Source of the DNA: Marinobacter szutsaonensis
GTDB lineage: Bacteria > Pseudomonadota > Gammaproteobacteria > Pseudomonadales > Oleiphilaceae
Length of the DNA: 64,000 nt
Direction of reading: 5' to 3'
Assembly: GCF_039523335.1 (NCBI RefSeq)
Contig: NZ_BAAAFC010000001.1
Coordinates: 1,736,001-1,800,000 of the forward strand
Notes under the pieces: generated by a model
What the model was told of the DNA's origin: nothing
Database searches by the model: none
What the model saw: only the letters and a program-made list of their open reading frames with translations
Translations under genes and position numbers: made by a program
Shown here: piece after piece, positions 1 through 7,568 of the stretch
Numbering within the stretch: position 1 is the stretch's first letter
How the letters are laid out: every line of letters begins with the position of its first letter

Positions 1-354
1 GCCGAGCGCCCGCTGGTCGACGACGGCGTGATCCTGATTGGCGATTCCGCCGGACTGGCCTATACCCAGAGTGGTGAGGGCATCCGCCCGGCCGTGGAAT
101 CCGCCCTGCTGGCCGCGGAGGTTCTTCGCAAGGCGACAGATTATTCCGCCTCATCCCTGCAGGTGTATGGCGATGCCATTGCCGAACGCTTTGGCAACCG
201 GGCGTCGGACACGGAACAGGGCTGGCAGGTACCGGACTGGCTCAAGACCCCTCTGGCCAGTACCCTGATGCGTTCCCACTGGTTTACCCGCAAGGTGGTG
301 ACCGAGAAGTGGTTCCTGCACCGAGAGGTGCCGCCGCTGGAGGTGGCCGTCTGA
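1..354 (+). CDS. FAD-dependent oxidoreductase, C-terminal part (5' end outside window)
   Basis: The reading frame is open from base 1 and ends with TGA at 352-354, so only the last 117 residues are present. The piece starts just before a GDSAG motif followed by GEGIRPAVESALLAAE. That is the third FAD-contacting block of the geranylgeranyl-reductase/squalene-epoxidase type flavoprotein monooxygenases, where the GD motif contacts the flavin ribityl chain. The tail is rich in Trp and basic residues, as is common in membrane-associated members of this group. The substrate cannot be told from this fragment; a lipid or isoprenoid reductase or a halogenase-like enzyme would all fit. A perfect palindrome follows 8 bases after the stop. 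Confidence 0.75.
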   Translation, partial: AERPLVDDGVILIGDSAGLAYTQSGEGIRPAVESALLAAEVLRKATDYSASSLQVYGDAIAERFGNRASDTEQGWQVPDWLKTPLASTLMRSHWFTRKVVTEKWFLHREVPPLEVAV

Positions 355-361
355 AACGCAA

Positions 362-387
362 AGAGGCCGGGCAATTGCCCGGCCTCT
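362..387. terminator. Palindromic terminator shared by flavoprotein gene and porin gene
   Basis: A 26-bp perfect palindrome (AGAGGCCGGGC/AATT/GCCCGGCCTCT) lies between the convergent flavoprotein gene and porin gene. On the minus strand the stem is followed by TTGCGTTT and on the plus strand by GAATTTCC, so the U-tracts are short. A bidirectional terminator is the simplest reading. Confidence 0.6.
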
Positions 388-446
388 GAATTTCCTCGCG
401 ACGACAACCTTGCTGCAACCGCTGGCGACGCCTTGGAACTACGAAC

Positions 447-1385
447 TTAGAACTTCACACGCATGCCTGCAAGGAAGCCCATGTCGGTGTTATCTTCGTC
501 GGTATCCGCAATTTCGGCGAATACGCTGACATTTTTGGCAGACGGCATCTTGTAGGTCACGTTGGCGTACCAGGCAGTCACATCTTCCTGACCATCGGTT
601 TCCTGATTCTGCATACCAACAGCAACATCAGTGGTGCTGGCAACGCCGACTACGGCCGCTACGTTGTAAAGCGTGGTTTCGAGGTCTGTGTTGCTGTCGT
701 CAGTGACGCTGTAATCCGCCGCGAGGGTTGCGAACCCTGCATCATAGGCTGCACTGACACCGTAGGTATCCAGAGAGTCAGCGCCGATCGGCGTGTGCTG
801 CTGGTAGGCGGCAGCGAGGGTCAGACCAGCAAACTCGGTAGCAGCGAACAAGTCGAAGAACTCACCGGTGATTCCATCCTTGTCTTCAGCTTCCAGCTCA
901 TGAGATGCAACCAGGTAAACGTTCTCCAGCTCAACGTCGAGGCGGATGGTGTCATCACCGTCGGTATCGACAGCATCGAACTGGTCTTCATCCAACGGAG
1001 CTTCATAGGCTTCTTCAATGCCAAACTCGTCAGACGCGAAGTTCTGCTTACCAATAGACAGAGCCGCAACGCCGTACTGCATGCCAACGTAGGCTTCCTC
1101 GATCGGCTCGTTCACATCTTTGCCGTTGGCATGATCCTTAAAGTCGAAATCCAGGCGACCGAAAGCCTTCATGTCGTCACCCAGATCATAGCTGACATAG
1201 TTTTTCAGCTCCAGATCGTCAAAATCCACGTATTCATTGGTGTCATCTCCGATTTTTTTACGCAGTTGAATCTGGAAATCACCGTTCAGCTTGTAGGTAA
1301 AACCCTCTTTTTCGTAAACAGTTGCAGCACTGGCAGAACCCACAGCTACAGAGGACACAGCAACAGCCAGAAGAAGCTTCTTCAT
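447..1385 (-). CDS. Outer-membrane porin, gram-negative porin family
   Basis: A 312-aa protein with a clean Sec signal peptide (MKKLLLAVAVSSVAVGSASA, cleaved after residue 20), Asp/Glu-rich mature sequence with alternating beta-strand character, and a C-terminal Phe (AGMRVKF), the usual BAM targeting signal of beta-barrels. Length fits a 16-strand trimeric porin. The acidic composition suggests cation preference or a marine habitat, which is inference. An ATG five codons upstream (1400) is in frame, but GGAG lies 9 bases before the 1385 ATG and only that start puts the signal peptide at the N-terminus. A palindromic terminator follows at 362-387. Confidence 0.85.
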   Translation of the reverse strand: MKKLLLAVAVSSVAVGSASAATVYEKEGFTYKLNGDFQIQLRKKIGDDTNEYVDFDDLELKNYVSYDLGDDMKAFGRLDFDFKDHANGKDVNEPIEEAYVGMQYGVAALSIGKQNFASDEFGIEEAYEAPLDEDQFDAVDTDGDDTIRLDVELENVYLVASHELEAEDKDGITGEFFDLFAATEFAGLTLAAAYQQHTPIGADSLDTYGVSAAYDAGFATLAADYSVTDDSNTDLETTLYNVAAVVGVASTTDVAVGMQNQETDGQEDVTAWYANVTYKMPSAKNVSVFAEIADTDEDNTDMGFLAGMRVKF

Positions 1386-1421
1386 TTGTTTCGACTCCAT
1401 TATCGATTGGTGTTATGGACT

Positions 1422-2078
1422 TCAATTGCTGGAATGAATCCAGTTCTTCCACTCATCCCGAGTTGTCTTATCGGCTTTCAAATACCAGTACCGCAGCATT
1501 TGATTCACCATTTCCTGATCCGGGGCACCTGCCGATGTCGACGGCCACCCTTCTTCTTTTTCCAGTAATTCCATGTCGGCGCCCGGGAGGTTGGCACCCA
1601 GGGCCGCCGGAGATTCGGATCGGTTGAAAGCGTCCAGCTCTCGCTCGTAATCACGGACCAGCTGAAAACCTTCTTTTTCCAGGACATCAACATCGAAATT
1701 GATCGACTGTTGGTCTGTGGTGGTCAGCTGCCAGTTACCTGCCCGGTTGAACATTTCCAGCTCCCGGCTATTTCCGATTTCCGGTGCCTGTACAGTCAGT
1801 TCGGTATCCTCCGCCCGGAACAACAGCGCGAAAGCGTCGCTGGTTTCCGGCATACCCTCGTCAGAGGACCGGCCCACCTCCACGGTGCAATCCACTACCA
1901 GCTGATGCCGCCCGTTGGTCAGGGTCAGCGGCCCATTAGAATCGATGGCGGCACCATCCAGGGCCCGCACACTGACGCACGGCCCGAGATTGAGCTGCAC
2001 CTCGGACCAGGCCAGCGAGGGCAGCAGCGCACCCGCCACAATCAACGTCCTGTGAAACGAATTCACTCTAATAATCAC
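1422..2078 (-). CDS. DUF2057 family periplasmic protein (YccT/CsgI-like)
   Basis: About 218 aa from a GTG start at 2078; another GTG at 2066 is possible. The frame is open back to 2237, but that would translate a terminator hairpin, so the long version is rejected. The N-terminus is signal-peptide-like (VNSFHRTLIVAGALLPSLAW). The mature part carries the DUF2057 pattern: a short beta domain with the phrase NGRHQLVVDCTVEVG, and a C-terminal half with hydrophilic helices ending DEWKNWIHSSN. In E. coli the family member YccT (CsgI) is a periplasmic inhibitor of curli formation; whether that applies here is unknown, as no curli genes are in view. It is codirectional with the porin gene, 36 bases upstream of it. 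Confidence 0.65.
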   Translation of the reverse strand: MIIRVNSFHRTLIVAGALLPSLAWSEVQLNLGPCVSVRALDGAAIDSNGPLTLTNGRHQLVVDCTVEVGRSSDEGMPETSDAFALLFRAEDTELTVQAPEIGNSRELEMFNRAGNWQLTTTDQQSINFDVDVLEKEGFQLVRDYERELDAFNRSESPAALGANLPGADMELLEKEEGWPSTSAGAPDQEMVNQMLRYWYLKADKTTRDEWKNWIHSSN

Positions 2079-2167
2079 TTGCTCTAGACGACCTGTTACC
2101 AGAATTGCTGAGCAGCCTAACCGGCGTTTGTTACCAAACCGTGTCACTGGGCCAGACCGTTTGAGAT

Positions 2168-2193
2168 TCAAAAAAAGCCGGGGGTGCCCCGGC
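2168..2193 (-). terminator. Rho-independent terminator upstream of the DUF2057 gene
   Basis: On the minus strand a 7-bp GC stem (GCCGGGG/CCCCGGC, loop of 3) is followed directly by seven T residues. No coding gene lies just upstream on this strand before the next terminator at 2389-2422. The hairpin must therefore end a short noncoding transcript or act as an attenuator for the DUF2057 gene. Confidence 0.8.
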
Positions 2194-2336
2194 AAGACCT
2201 TGTTAACTCGAAAAAAACAACGCAATGAACAACACATGTCGAAGCCACTGCTGAAAATGGTGTGCCGGCCATTCCAGTGGCAGTCACTTAGAACCGCTTC
2301 AAGCTTCGGAAGGCAGTATGGGGAGGGTGTGTGACA
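2194..2336 (-). ncRNA. Candidate small RNA or structured leader (undetermined)
   Basis: The stretch between two terminators holds no convincing gene. On the minus strand 2244-2281 forms an extended hairpin: outer stem GCCACTG/CAGTGGC (7 bp), inner stem AATGG/CCATT with an asymmetric bulge. A strong terminator follows about 50 bases further on. Upstream (2337-2388) the DNA is very AT-rich, but I do not find a good minus-strand -35/-10 pair. It could be a free-standing sRNA or the 5' leader of the DUF2057 gene. Confidence 0.3.
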
Positions 2337-2359
2337 GAATTATTAAGAAAAGATATAAA
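2331..2359 (+). promoter_or_regulatory. Sigma-70-like promoter, plus strand
   Basis: GTGACA (2331-2336) and TATAAA (2354-2359) are separated by 17 bases: 5/6 matches to each consensus at the ideal spacing. A transcript starting near 2366 would meet the hairpin at 2389-2422 after only about 25 bases, and no plus-strand gene follows. Confidence 0.35.
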
Positions 2360-2388
2360 TACCGTGACTTAAAGATTTATTAGATATT

Positions 2389-2422
2389 AAAAATGCCGCG
2401 CGTTAACGCGCGGCATTTTTTT
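2389..2422. terminator. Bidirectional terminator after the choice-of-anchor lipoprotein gene
   Basis: A 14-bp perfect stem (AAAAATGCCGCGCG/CGCGCGGCATTTTT) with a TTAA loop and T-runs on both strands. On the minus strand it lies 32 bases after the stop of the lipoprotein gene, which it very probably terminates. Confidence 0.9.
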
Positions 2423-2424
2423 AG

Positions 2425-2443
2425 GGGGTCAGGGACCGGTCCC
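2425..2443. repeat. Possible REP-like half-element
   Basis: GGGGTCAGGGACCGGTCCC begins with the GGGGTCAG arm of the palindromes at 22797-22950 and has a perfect GGGACC/GGTCCC centre, but the outer right arm (expected TGACCCC) is not conserved. It may be a decayed copy of the same family. Confidence 0.35.
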
Positions 2444-2453
2444 AGGACATTCG

Positions 2454-4109
2454 TCAATTGGTCAGTTTGATGCCCCAGAGGGTGGTGGTGCCGCTGACTT
2501 CATTGCCCACTGCCAACATCGGTTGGCCGTTCGGACTGTCCTGAGCGCCGATAAAGGCCAGACCCTCGGGTCCCAGGTCTCCAGCGGCAGCAGAAGTCAC
2601 CTCCGCCGAGAAATCCCGGTTGTTGAAATAGCCGACAAACATCGCCTGTATCGGGTCGGTCACATCGTAGACCATGATTCCACCAACCCTTTCCAGGCCA
2701 ATAAAGGCATAACTACGCCCCTCGATTTCGCCGACGACAATCGCCTCCGGCTCAGGGCCCTTGTCGTCAGAACGGTCATCAAAGCCATTTTCGTCATTGC
2801 TGCTATTGAAGAACTCCGGGTTGGCCTCAGCCACGAAGCGCTCGAAATCGCTCCCGGAATCGAACACTGGCACTCCCTGTGCGTTCCAGATGGTAAAGGA
2901 GCGCGCACCATAGGAATAAAGTTCGTTGTATACGCAATCGGCCTCGACATCGGTTGCCAGATCGCTTGCGTTACAGCCATTGCTGATACCCGAAGCCGAT
3001 GAAACCCGCAGGCGGCCGAGGTTTTCCTGCTTTTGGAGTTCCTCCTGATCAGGGAAGGCTTGCGGGTCCAATTGCAGGTCCTTGACGCGGAACTCTTCGG
3101 TCCAGCCATCGTAATCCCTGGCGTCACCTTCATTGGCGGTCAAGTAGTAGGCCTGACCATTGGCACCGTATGCTGTGATGGCGTCCGGCATATACATGCC
3201 CTTTATCGGCCAGTTGAGGAACTGGATGGCGTCATCCTTATTGCTGGCATCCAGCTCATTGCCTGCCATGCTGTGATCCTTGAAGCCCAGAGGAAGCACG
3301 TCGACAATCCGGGCAGTGGCGATATCCAACACGGCAACCGCATTGTTTTCCTGAAGCGTGACCCAGGCCTGGCTGTTATTCGGGGACACGGCGATGTATT
3401 CCGGCTCGAAGTCCTGGGAGGCAGAAGCGTCGGGACCAAAAATCCGAACCCCTGATTCTCTCAATTCATCTTCTCGGCCATTAAAAGCGGTGAAATCGGC
3501 GGTTCGTACAGTCACGTTCTCGACACCGTGGGTCAGATCAATGACGCTGACCGAACCTTCCGGGTCACGACCGTAGCTTTTGCTGGGCTCGCCTTCGTTG
3601 GCAACTAGCACTTTCTGGCCATCACGGGTGAATGTGAGCATGTCTGGCAGAGCACCGACCTCGACTTCACCCACCTTGTTCAAGCCGGTAGCGTCATAGA
3701 ACACCACCTTGCCATTGTCCTGTTTCACCTCGGCTTCAACCGCCACCGCAACAAGGTTACCGTCAACTGCCACGCTATTGGCCGATGCCCCTTCAACGGT
3801 GGCGTCGATGGTTTGCACCCGCTTGGGATTGGCCGGATCGCGAATGTCGAGCACATCCACGGTGGAGGCATTAGCGTTAACAACGAACAGGCGCTGGTTA
3901 CGCTTGTCATAAGCAACGATTTCAGCAGCACTCTCGTCGAAAACGTTGCCCGTAGGACGATAACTGCCCAGAACACTCAGCTGGAGTTGAGATTGACGGT
4001 TATCAATTGCGCTCTCAGCCTTACCGGCAGAATCCAGTAAACTGCACGCACTCATAACCGCTCCGGACAACAGAACCGCACCAGCGGACAAAACACCTTT
4101 CATTTCCAT
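2454..4109 (-). CDS. Choice-of-anchor I family lipoprotein, beta-propeller-like
   Basis: A 551-aa secreted protein. The signal peptide ends in a lipobox-like MSAC with Cys at residue 22, so it is probably lipid-anchored. The body contains repeated propeller-type strands (VFDESAAEIVAYD, LFVVNANASTVDVLDIRDP, EYIAVSPNNSQAWVTLQE, LTANEGDARDYDGW), matching the family called choice-of-anchor I, related to LVIVD/YVTN propellers and often found in phosphatase or adhesion contexts. The enzymatic role, if any, is unknown. The ATG at 4109 follows AAGAGGTGATC; the in-frame GTG two codons earlier overlaps that ribosome binding site and is rejected. It is transcribed alone and ended by the hairpin at 2389-2422. 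Confidence 0.75.
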   Translation of the reverse strand: MEMKGVLSAGAVLLSGAVMSACSLLDSAGKAESAIDNRQSQLQLSVLGSYRPTGNVFDESAAEIVAYDKRNQRLFVVNANASTVDVLDIRDPANPKRVQTIDATVEGASANSVAVDGNLVAVAVEAEVKQDNGKVVFYDATGLNKVGEVEVGALPDMLTFTRDGQKVLVANEGEPSKSYGRDPEGSVSVIDLTHGVENVTVRTADFTAFNGREDELRESGVRIFGPDASASQDFEPEYIAVSPNNSQAWVTLQENNAVAVLDIATARIVDVLPLGFKDHSMAGNELDASNKDDAIQFLNWPIKGMYMPDAITAYGANGQAYYLTANEGDARDYDGWTEEFRVKDLQLDPQAFPDQEELQKQENLGRLRVSSASGISNGCNASDLATDVEADCVYNELYSYGARSFTIWNAQGVPVFDSGSDFERFVAEANPEFFNSSNDENGFDDRSDDKGPEPEAIVVGEIEGRSYAFIGLERVGGIMVYDVTDPIQAMFVGYFNNRDFSAEVTSAAAGDLGPEGLAFIGAQDSPNGQPMLAVGNEVSGTTTLWGIKLTN

Positions 4110-4224
4110 GATCACCTCTTGTATATGGACCCTTGTTGGTCGGCCAAAAGAGTACAGCCCAACCGTGACAGGAACCTTTCAGAGTCAAGGTGCTTGTTGC
4201 TCGATGGATGCTTGTGCTGGAAAT

Positions 4225-4256
4225 AAAAAAGGCGACTCGGATGGGTCGCCTTTCTG
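4225..4256 (-). terminator. Terminator of the dps gene
   Basis: On the minus strand AAGGCGACCC and a complementary GAGTCGCCTT form a stem that runs into TTTTTTATTT. It lies about 27 bases after the dps stop. Confidence 0.85.
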
Positions 4257-4282
4257 GATCATTTGAGATGCTGTACCCGGTT

Positions 4283-4756
4283 TTACTTCCCGAGGTAACT
4301 CCGGTACATCCACACCGTCTTTTCCTGCTGAGAGATATAGTCGCTCATCAGGGCAACGGTACCTTCGTCCTCGGCGTCGCCGGCCAGGCTCAGCAGGTTA
4401 CGCTGCTTGCCGATGAGTTTGCCGAAGCTCTCCACGATGTTCTCCACCGCTTCGCGACCATCGGAGACGTCCTTGCGCTCCGGAATTTCGGAAAGCTCCA
4501 TGTAGGTGCTGTAGGCATGGGCCGGACGGTGACCCAGGGTCAGCACCCGCTCGGCGATCTCGTCGATCTTCAGGAGCAGGTCGTCATACAGTTCCTCGAA
4601 CTTGGCGTGCAGTTCGAAAAAGTTCTCGCCCTTGATGTTCCAGTGATAGCCCCGGACGTTCATGTAGAAGATCTGGTAGTTGGACAACAGATCGTTCAGC
4701 GCATCTGACAGTTCCACGGTTTTTCCGGTATCAAGACCAATGAAGTTCTTGCTCAT
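4283..4756 (-). CDS. dps: Dps-family ferritin, DNA protection during starvation
   Basis: A 157-aa four-helix protein of the usual Dps length. The intersubunit ferroxidase residues are all present at the family spacing: His38, His50, Asp65 and Glu69, matching E. coli His51/63 and Asp78/Glu82 in offset. The conserved phrase YHWNIKGENFFELHAKFE is clear. The family assembles into dodecamers that oxidise Fe2+ with hydrogen peroxide and store iron, protecting DNA. The N-terminal tail is short with only two lysines, so strong DNA binding is uncertain. The start is preceded by AGGAGGTA. It is monocistronic with its own terminator; the AT-rich upstream region (4760-4970) presumably holds its promoter. 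Confidence 0.93.
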   Translation of the reverse strand: MSKNFIGLDTGKTVELSDALNDLLSNYQIFYMNVRGYHWNIKGENFFELHAKFEELYDDLLLKIDEIAERVLTLGHRPAHAYSTYMELSEIPERKDVSDGREAVENIVESFGKLIGKQRNLLSLAGDAEDEGTVALMSDYISQQEKTVWMYRSYLGK

Positions 4757-4976
4757 TACGTACCTCCTTGACGCTTTCTAAAACTATAGGTCCCACTTTA
4801 AGCGGGCCAACAAGATCGGTGAAGTTGTATCAGACAATCTCTTCCATAGCCCAGGCTTATATAGCCATCGGCAAAGCTATAGCCCGGCACTATCAATTTT
4901 CTTTAAACAATCTATTTAACAATAATTCTCACTTGCTCTTAAATGAGATCTAAAGACAACACACGCGGAGCGGATC

Positions 4977-5252
4977 ATGAGTGCCTTGAAACTGTTCGTA
5001 CACGACCATGGTTCGAAGGGTGACCAATCCCTGCTGAAAACGATCACCTTCGCCATCACCCACTTTATCGTTGCCTTCACAGTGGCTTACCTGCTCACCG
5101 GAGACATCATTGTTGGCAGCCTGATTGCCATGGTCGAGCCGGCTATCAACACCGTGGCCTACTTCTTCCACGAGAAGGTCTGGGCTCGCCGCCTACGTAA
5201 TGCAAGGGGCCCGGACAACACCCTACCCCACAATCAGCCCAGCACCTGCTGA
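4977..5252 (+). CDS. DUF2061 family small membrane protein
   Basis: A 91-aa protein with two predicted transmembrane helices (about residues 22-41 and 45-64) and the DUF2061 signature SLLKTITFAITHFIVAF followed by GSLIAMVEPAINTVAYFFHEKVW. Family members are small inner-membrane proteins of unknown function, often single genes or sulfur-pathway neighbours. GGAG lies 6 bases before the ATG. The 3' end lies 17 bases from the convergent dehydrogenase gene. Confidence 0.8.
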   Translation: MSALKLFVHDHGSKGDQSLLKTITFAITHFIVAFTVAYLLTGDIIVGSLIAMVEPAINTVAYFFHEKVWARRLRNARGPDNTLPHNQPSTC

Positions 5253-5269
5253 CTGAGATCAAGGGTCGG

Positions 5270-6712
5270 TCAGACTCCCGGCCCGCATTCGAGGCACTCG
5301 TCGGCCAGCTCTGGTCCGATCTGCAGGTTCCGGTTCAGCTGCTTGAGCGCGGTACGCAGCCCCTCCTCGATCACCGGATGGTAGTAAGGCATCGCCAGCA
5401 TCTCGCTGACGGTCATCCGTTTCTGGGCACACCAGGCCAGCAGGTGGGCAATGTGTTCCGCCGCCGGCCCGAACATTTCCGCCCCCATGAACAGGCCACT
5501 GCCATGTTCGCCATACACCCGGAGAATCCCCCGGTTCTTGCCAATGACCCGGCTGCGCCCCTGGTCTGCAAAGGAAACCTCGCCCACCGCGAAACAGCCA
5601 TGGCATTGTTTGTCGACCTGATCAATGGTCAGCCCCACGGTGGCAATCTGGGGGTCGGTAAACACCACTCCCAGGGGAACATGGCGCAGACCGGTACGCA
5701 CATCCGGCCAGGCCGCAGCATTGTCTCCCGCGATACGTCCCTCATCCGCAGCCTCGTGCAGCAGGGGACGGTCATTGTTGGCGTCCCCGGCGATGAAGAT
5801 ATGACTGTCGCCACAGCGCAGGGTGTACTCGTCGAACACCGGTGAACCCCGGTCATCCAGTTCGATATCGGCATTCTGGATATCCAGGTTGTCCACGTTC
5901 GGGCGACGGCCGGTGGCTGCCAGCAGATAATCGAAGGTCTCGGTCACCGGTTCGCCCGAGCCGTTTTTGAAGGTCACGGCCACCCCTTCATCGGTCCGCT
6001 CGACATGGGTCACATCGGCATCCGGATCCAGCGGAAACTCCTGGTTGAAGATTTCCAGGGCACAGGCGCGGATGGCATCGTCCTGGATCGAGCCGATCGC
6101 ACCGCCCACGCCAAACATCCGAACCCGCACACCAAGACGACTCAGGGCCTGTCCCAGTTCGAGGCCGATCACCCCCGGCCCGAACACTGCTACCGAATCC
6201 GGCAGGTCATCCCAGTCGAAAAGGTCATCGTTGACGATGAGGCGATCCTTCGCCTCCTTCAGAAAGCCCGGAATGTTTGGCCGGGACCCGGTGGCGATGA
6301 TGATGCGTTCGGCCTGAACCTCCACGTCATCTCCCACAATCAGGCGATTGGGGCTGGCAAAGCGGGCATGGCCCATCAACCGGTGGGGCTCCGGGAAACC
6401 CTGGACGGATTCCACCACCGACGAGACAAAACGATCACGCTCCTGGCGCACCCGCTCCATGACCCGGCGACCGTCAATTGCGACCTCTCCCGGCGAGATA
6501 CCGAATTCCTCTGCCTCCACCATGGCATGGGCATGTTCTGCAGCTGCAATCAGCAACTTGCTGGGCATACAGCCGACCCGGGCGCAGGTGGTGCCGTACT
6601 GCTCGCCCTCGATCAGGACGACCTTGTCTGTTGCCTTGCGTACACGCTGGTAGGCCACCATGCCGGCCGTCCCTGCCCCGATGATCGCCACGTCCACTTC
6701 GTGCTTTTTCAC
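5270..6712 (-). CDS. lpd: Dihydrolipoyl dehydrogenase (lipoamide dehydrogenase family)
   Basis: A 480-aa class I flavoprotein disulfide reductase. It has the FAD-binding GAGTAG near residue 12, the redox-active disulfide TTCARVGCMPSK (Cys43/Cys48), an NAD-binding GPGVIGLELGQ, a second FAD contact (FIAGDAN) and the C-terminal His of HPVIEE (about residue 445), the catalytic base. It reoxidises dihydrolipoyl groups of 2-oxoacid dehydrogenases or the glycine cleavage system with NAD+. No E1/E2 genes are adjacent, so this is probably a second, stand-alone Lpd. The GTG at 6712 follows TGAGGAGG by 7 bases; the frame is open to 6874 but that extension has no homology-like features. Confidence 0.88.
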   Translation of the reverse strand: MKKHEVDVAIIGAGTAGMVAYQRVRKATDKVVLIEGEQYGTTCARVGCMPSKLLIAAAEHAHAMVEAEEFGISPGEVAIDGRRVMERVRQERDRFVSSVVESVQGFPEPHRLMGHARFASPNRLIVGDDVEVQAERIIIATGSRPNIPGFLKEAKDRLIVNDDLFDWDDLPDSVAVFGPGVIGLELGQALSRLGVRVRMFGVGGAIGSIQDDAIRACALEIFNQEFPLDPDADVTHVERTDEGVAVTFKNGSGEPVTETFDYLLAATGRRPNVDNLDIQNADIELDDRGSPVFDEYTLRCGDSHIFIAGDANNDRPLLHEAADEGRIAGDNAAAWPDVRTGLRHVPLGVVFTDPQIATVGLTIDQVDKQCHGCFAVGEVSFADQGRSRVIGKNRGILRVYGEHGSGLFMGAEMFGPAAEHIAHLLAWCAQKRMTVSEMLAMPYYHPVIEEGLRTALKQLNRNLQIGPELADECLECGPGV

Positions 6713-6896
6713 AACATGCCTCCTCAGCCGGCACAGGTGGGCCGGATCCCATGAATTCGCTGGTGATCTGTTTTCTTCCAGTATAGAAGCAGCCCGGGGG
6801 CCGGCGTAAACCAACAGATCAATCGCGGCGGGACAGCCATGGAAAAATGACCTACCCTTACCGGTTTCTGCCAACAGGTTCGACGGGAGATAGCGA

Positions 6897-7568
6897 ATGG
6901 TTCAGTACTGGCCAGAATTCCTGACCATTGTCGTGGCTCATCTGCTGGCTGTGGTCAGCCCCGGGCCGGATTTTGCGGTGATGCTCAGACAAGCCCTGTG
7001 CCAGAGCCGGAGGAATGCGTTACTGAGTGCCGCCGGGGTGGGCGCCGGCATTCTGGTTCATGTGACCTATTCCCTGCTGGGCATCGGCCTGCTGATCAAA
7101 CAGTCGGTAATGCTGTTCAGCGTGTTGAAAGTGGTCGGGGCCCTGTACCTGGCCTGGATTGCCCTGCAGTGCCTCCGGGCCAGGGCCGGCAGTATTCATG
7201 TGGAAACCGGGAAGGCTCCGGCACAGTCAGCCTTGGCGGCGTTGCGGCTCGGCTTTCTCACCAATGCCCTCAACCCCAAGGCAACGCTGTTCTTCGTGGC
7301 CCTGTTTTCAGTGGTGATCAGCCCCGGTACGCCCCTGGCGGTGCAGGCGGGGTACGGCATCTACATGGCGGTGGCCACCGGCGCCTGGTTTGCCCTGGTG
7401 GCAGTGTTCTTCACGCTGCCCCGGGTCCGCCAGGCCTTCAATCGCTTTGGCCACTGGCTGGACCGGATCATGGGTGGAGTGTTACTGGTCCTGGCTGCGC
7501 AACTGCTGCTGTCTACAGTGAGCGAATCAGAGCCTCTGTCTGCTCCCAGCCCAGGCACGGATCGGTGA
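6897..7568 (+). CDS. LysE/RhtB family amino-acid exporter
   Basis: A 223-aa inner-membrane protein with about six hydrophobic helices and the family motif near the N-terminus (AVVSPGPDFAVMLRQAL), plus the mid-protein NALNPKATLFF signature. Members export amino acids or homoserine lactone-like compounds; the substrate cannot be predicted. GGGAG lies 7 bases before the ATG. Its last 56 bases overlap the 3' end of the convergent DAHP synthase gene, an unusually long tail-to-tail overlap; the final ~15 residues (SESEPLSAPSPGTDR) are non-membrane and may be a recent extension. Confidence 0.88.
   Translation: MVQYWPEFLTIVVAHLLAVVSPGPDFAVMLRQALCQSRRNALLSAAGVGAGILVHVTYSLLGIGLLIKQSVMLFSVLKVVGALYLAWIALQCLRARAGSIHVETGKAPAQSALAALRLGFLTNALNPKATLFFVALFSVVISPGTPLAVQAGYGIYMAVATGAWFALVAVFFTLPRVRQAFNRFGHWLDRIMGGVLLVLAAQLLLSTVSESEPLSAPSPGTDR

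Noticed and set aside
1505..2237. Long start (2237) for the DUF2057 gene
   Set aside because: The extra 53 codons would translate through the terminator hairpin at 2168-2193 and precede the signal peptide.
2244..2281. Cobalamin riboswitch, because of the GCCACTG motif
   Set aside because: The B12 box and other conserved elements are missing, and the downstream gene has no link to cobalamin.
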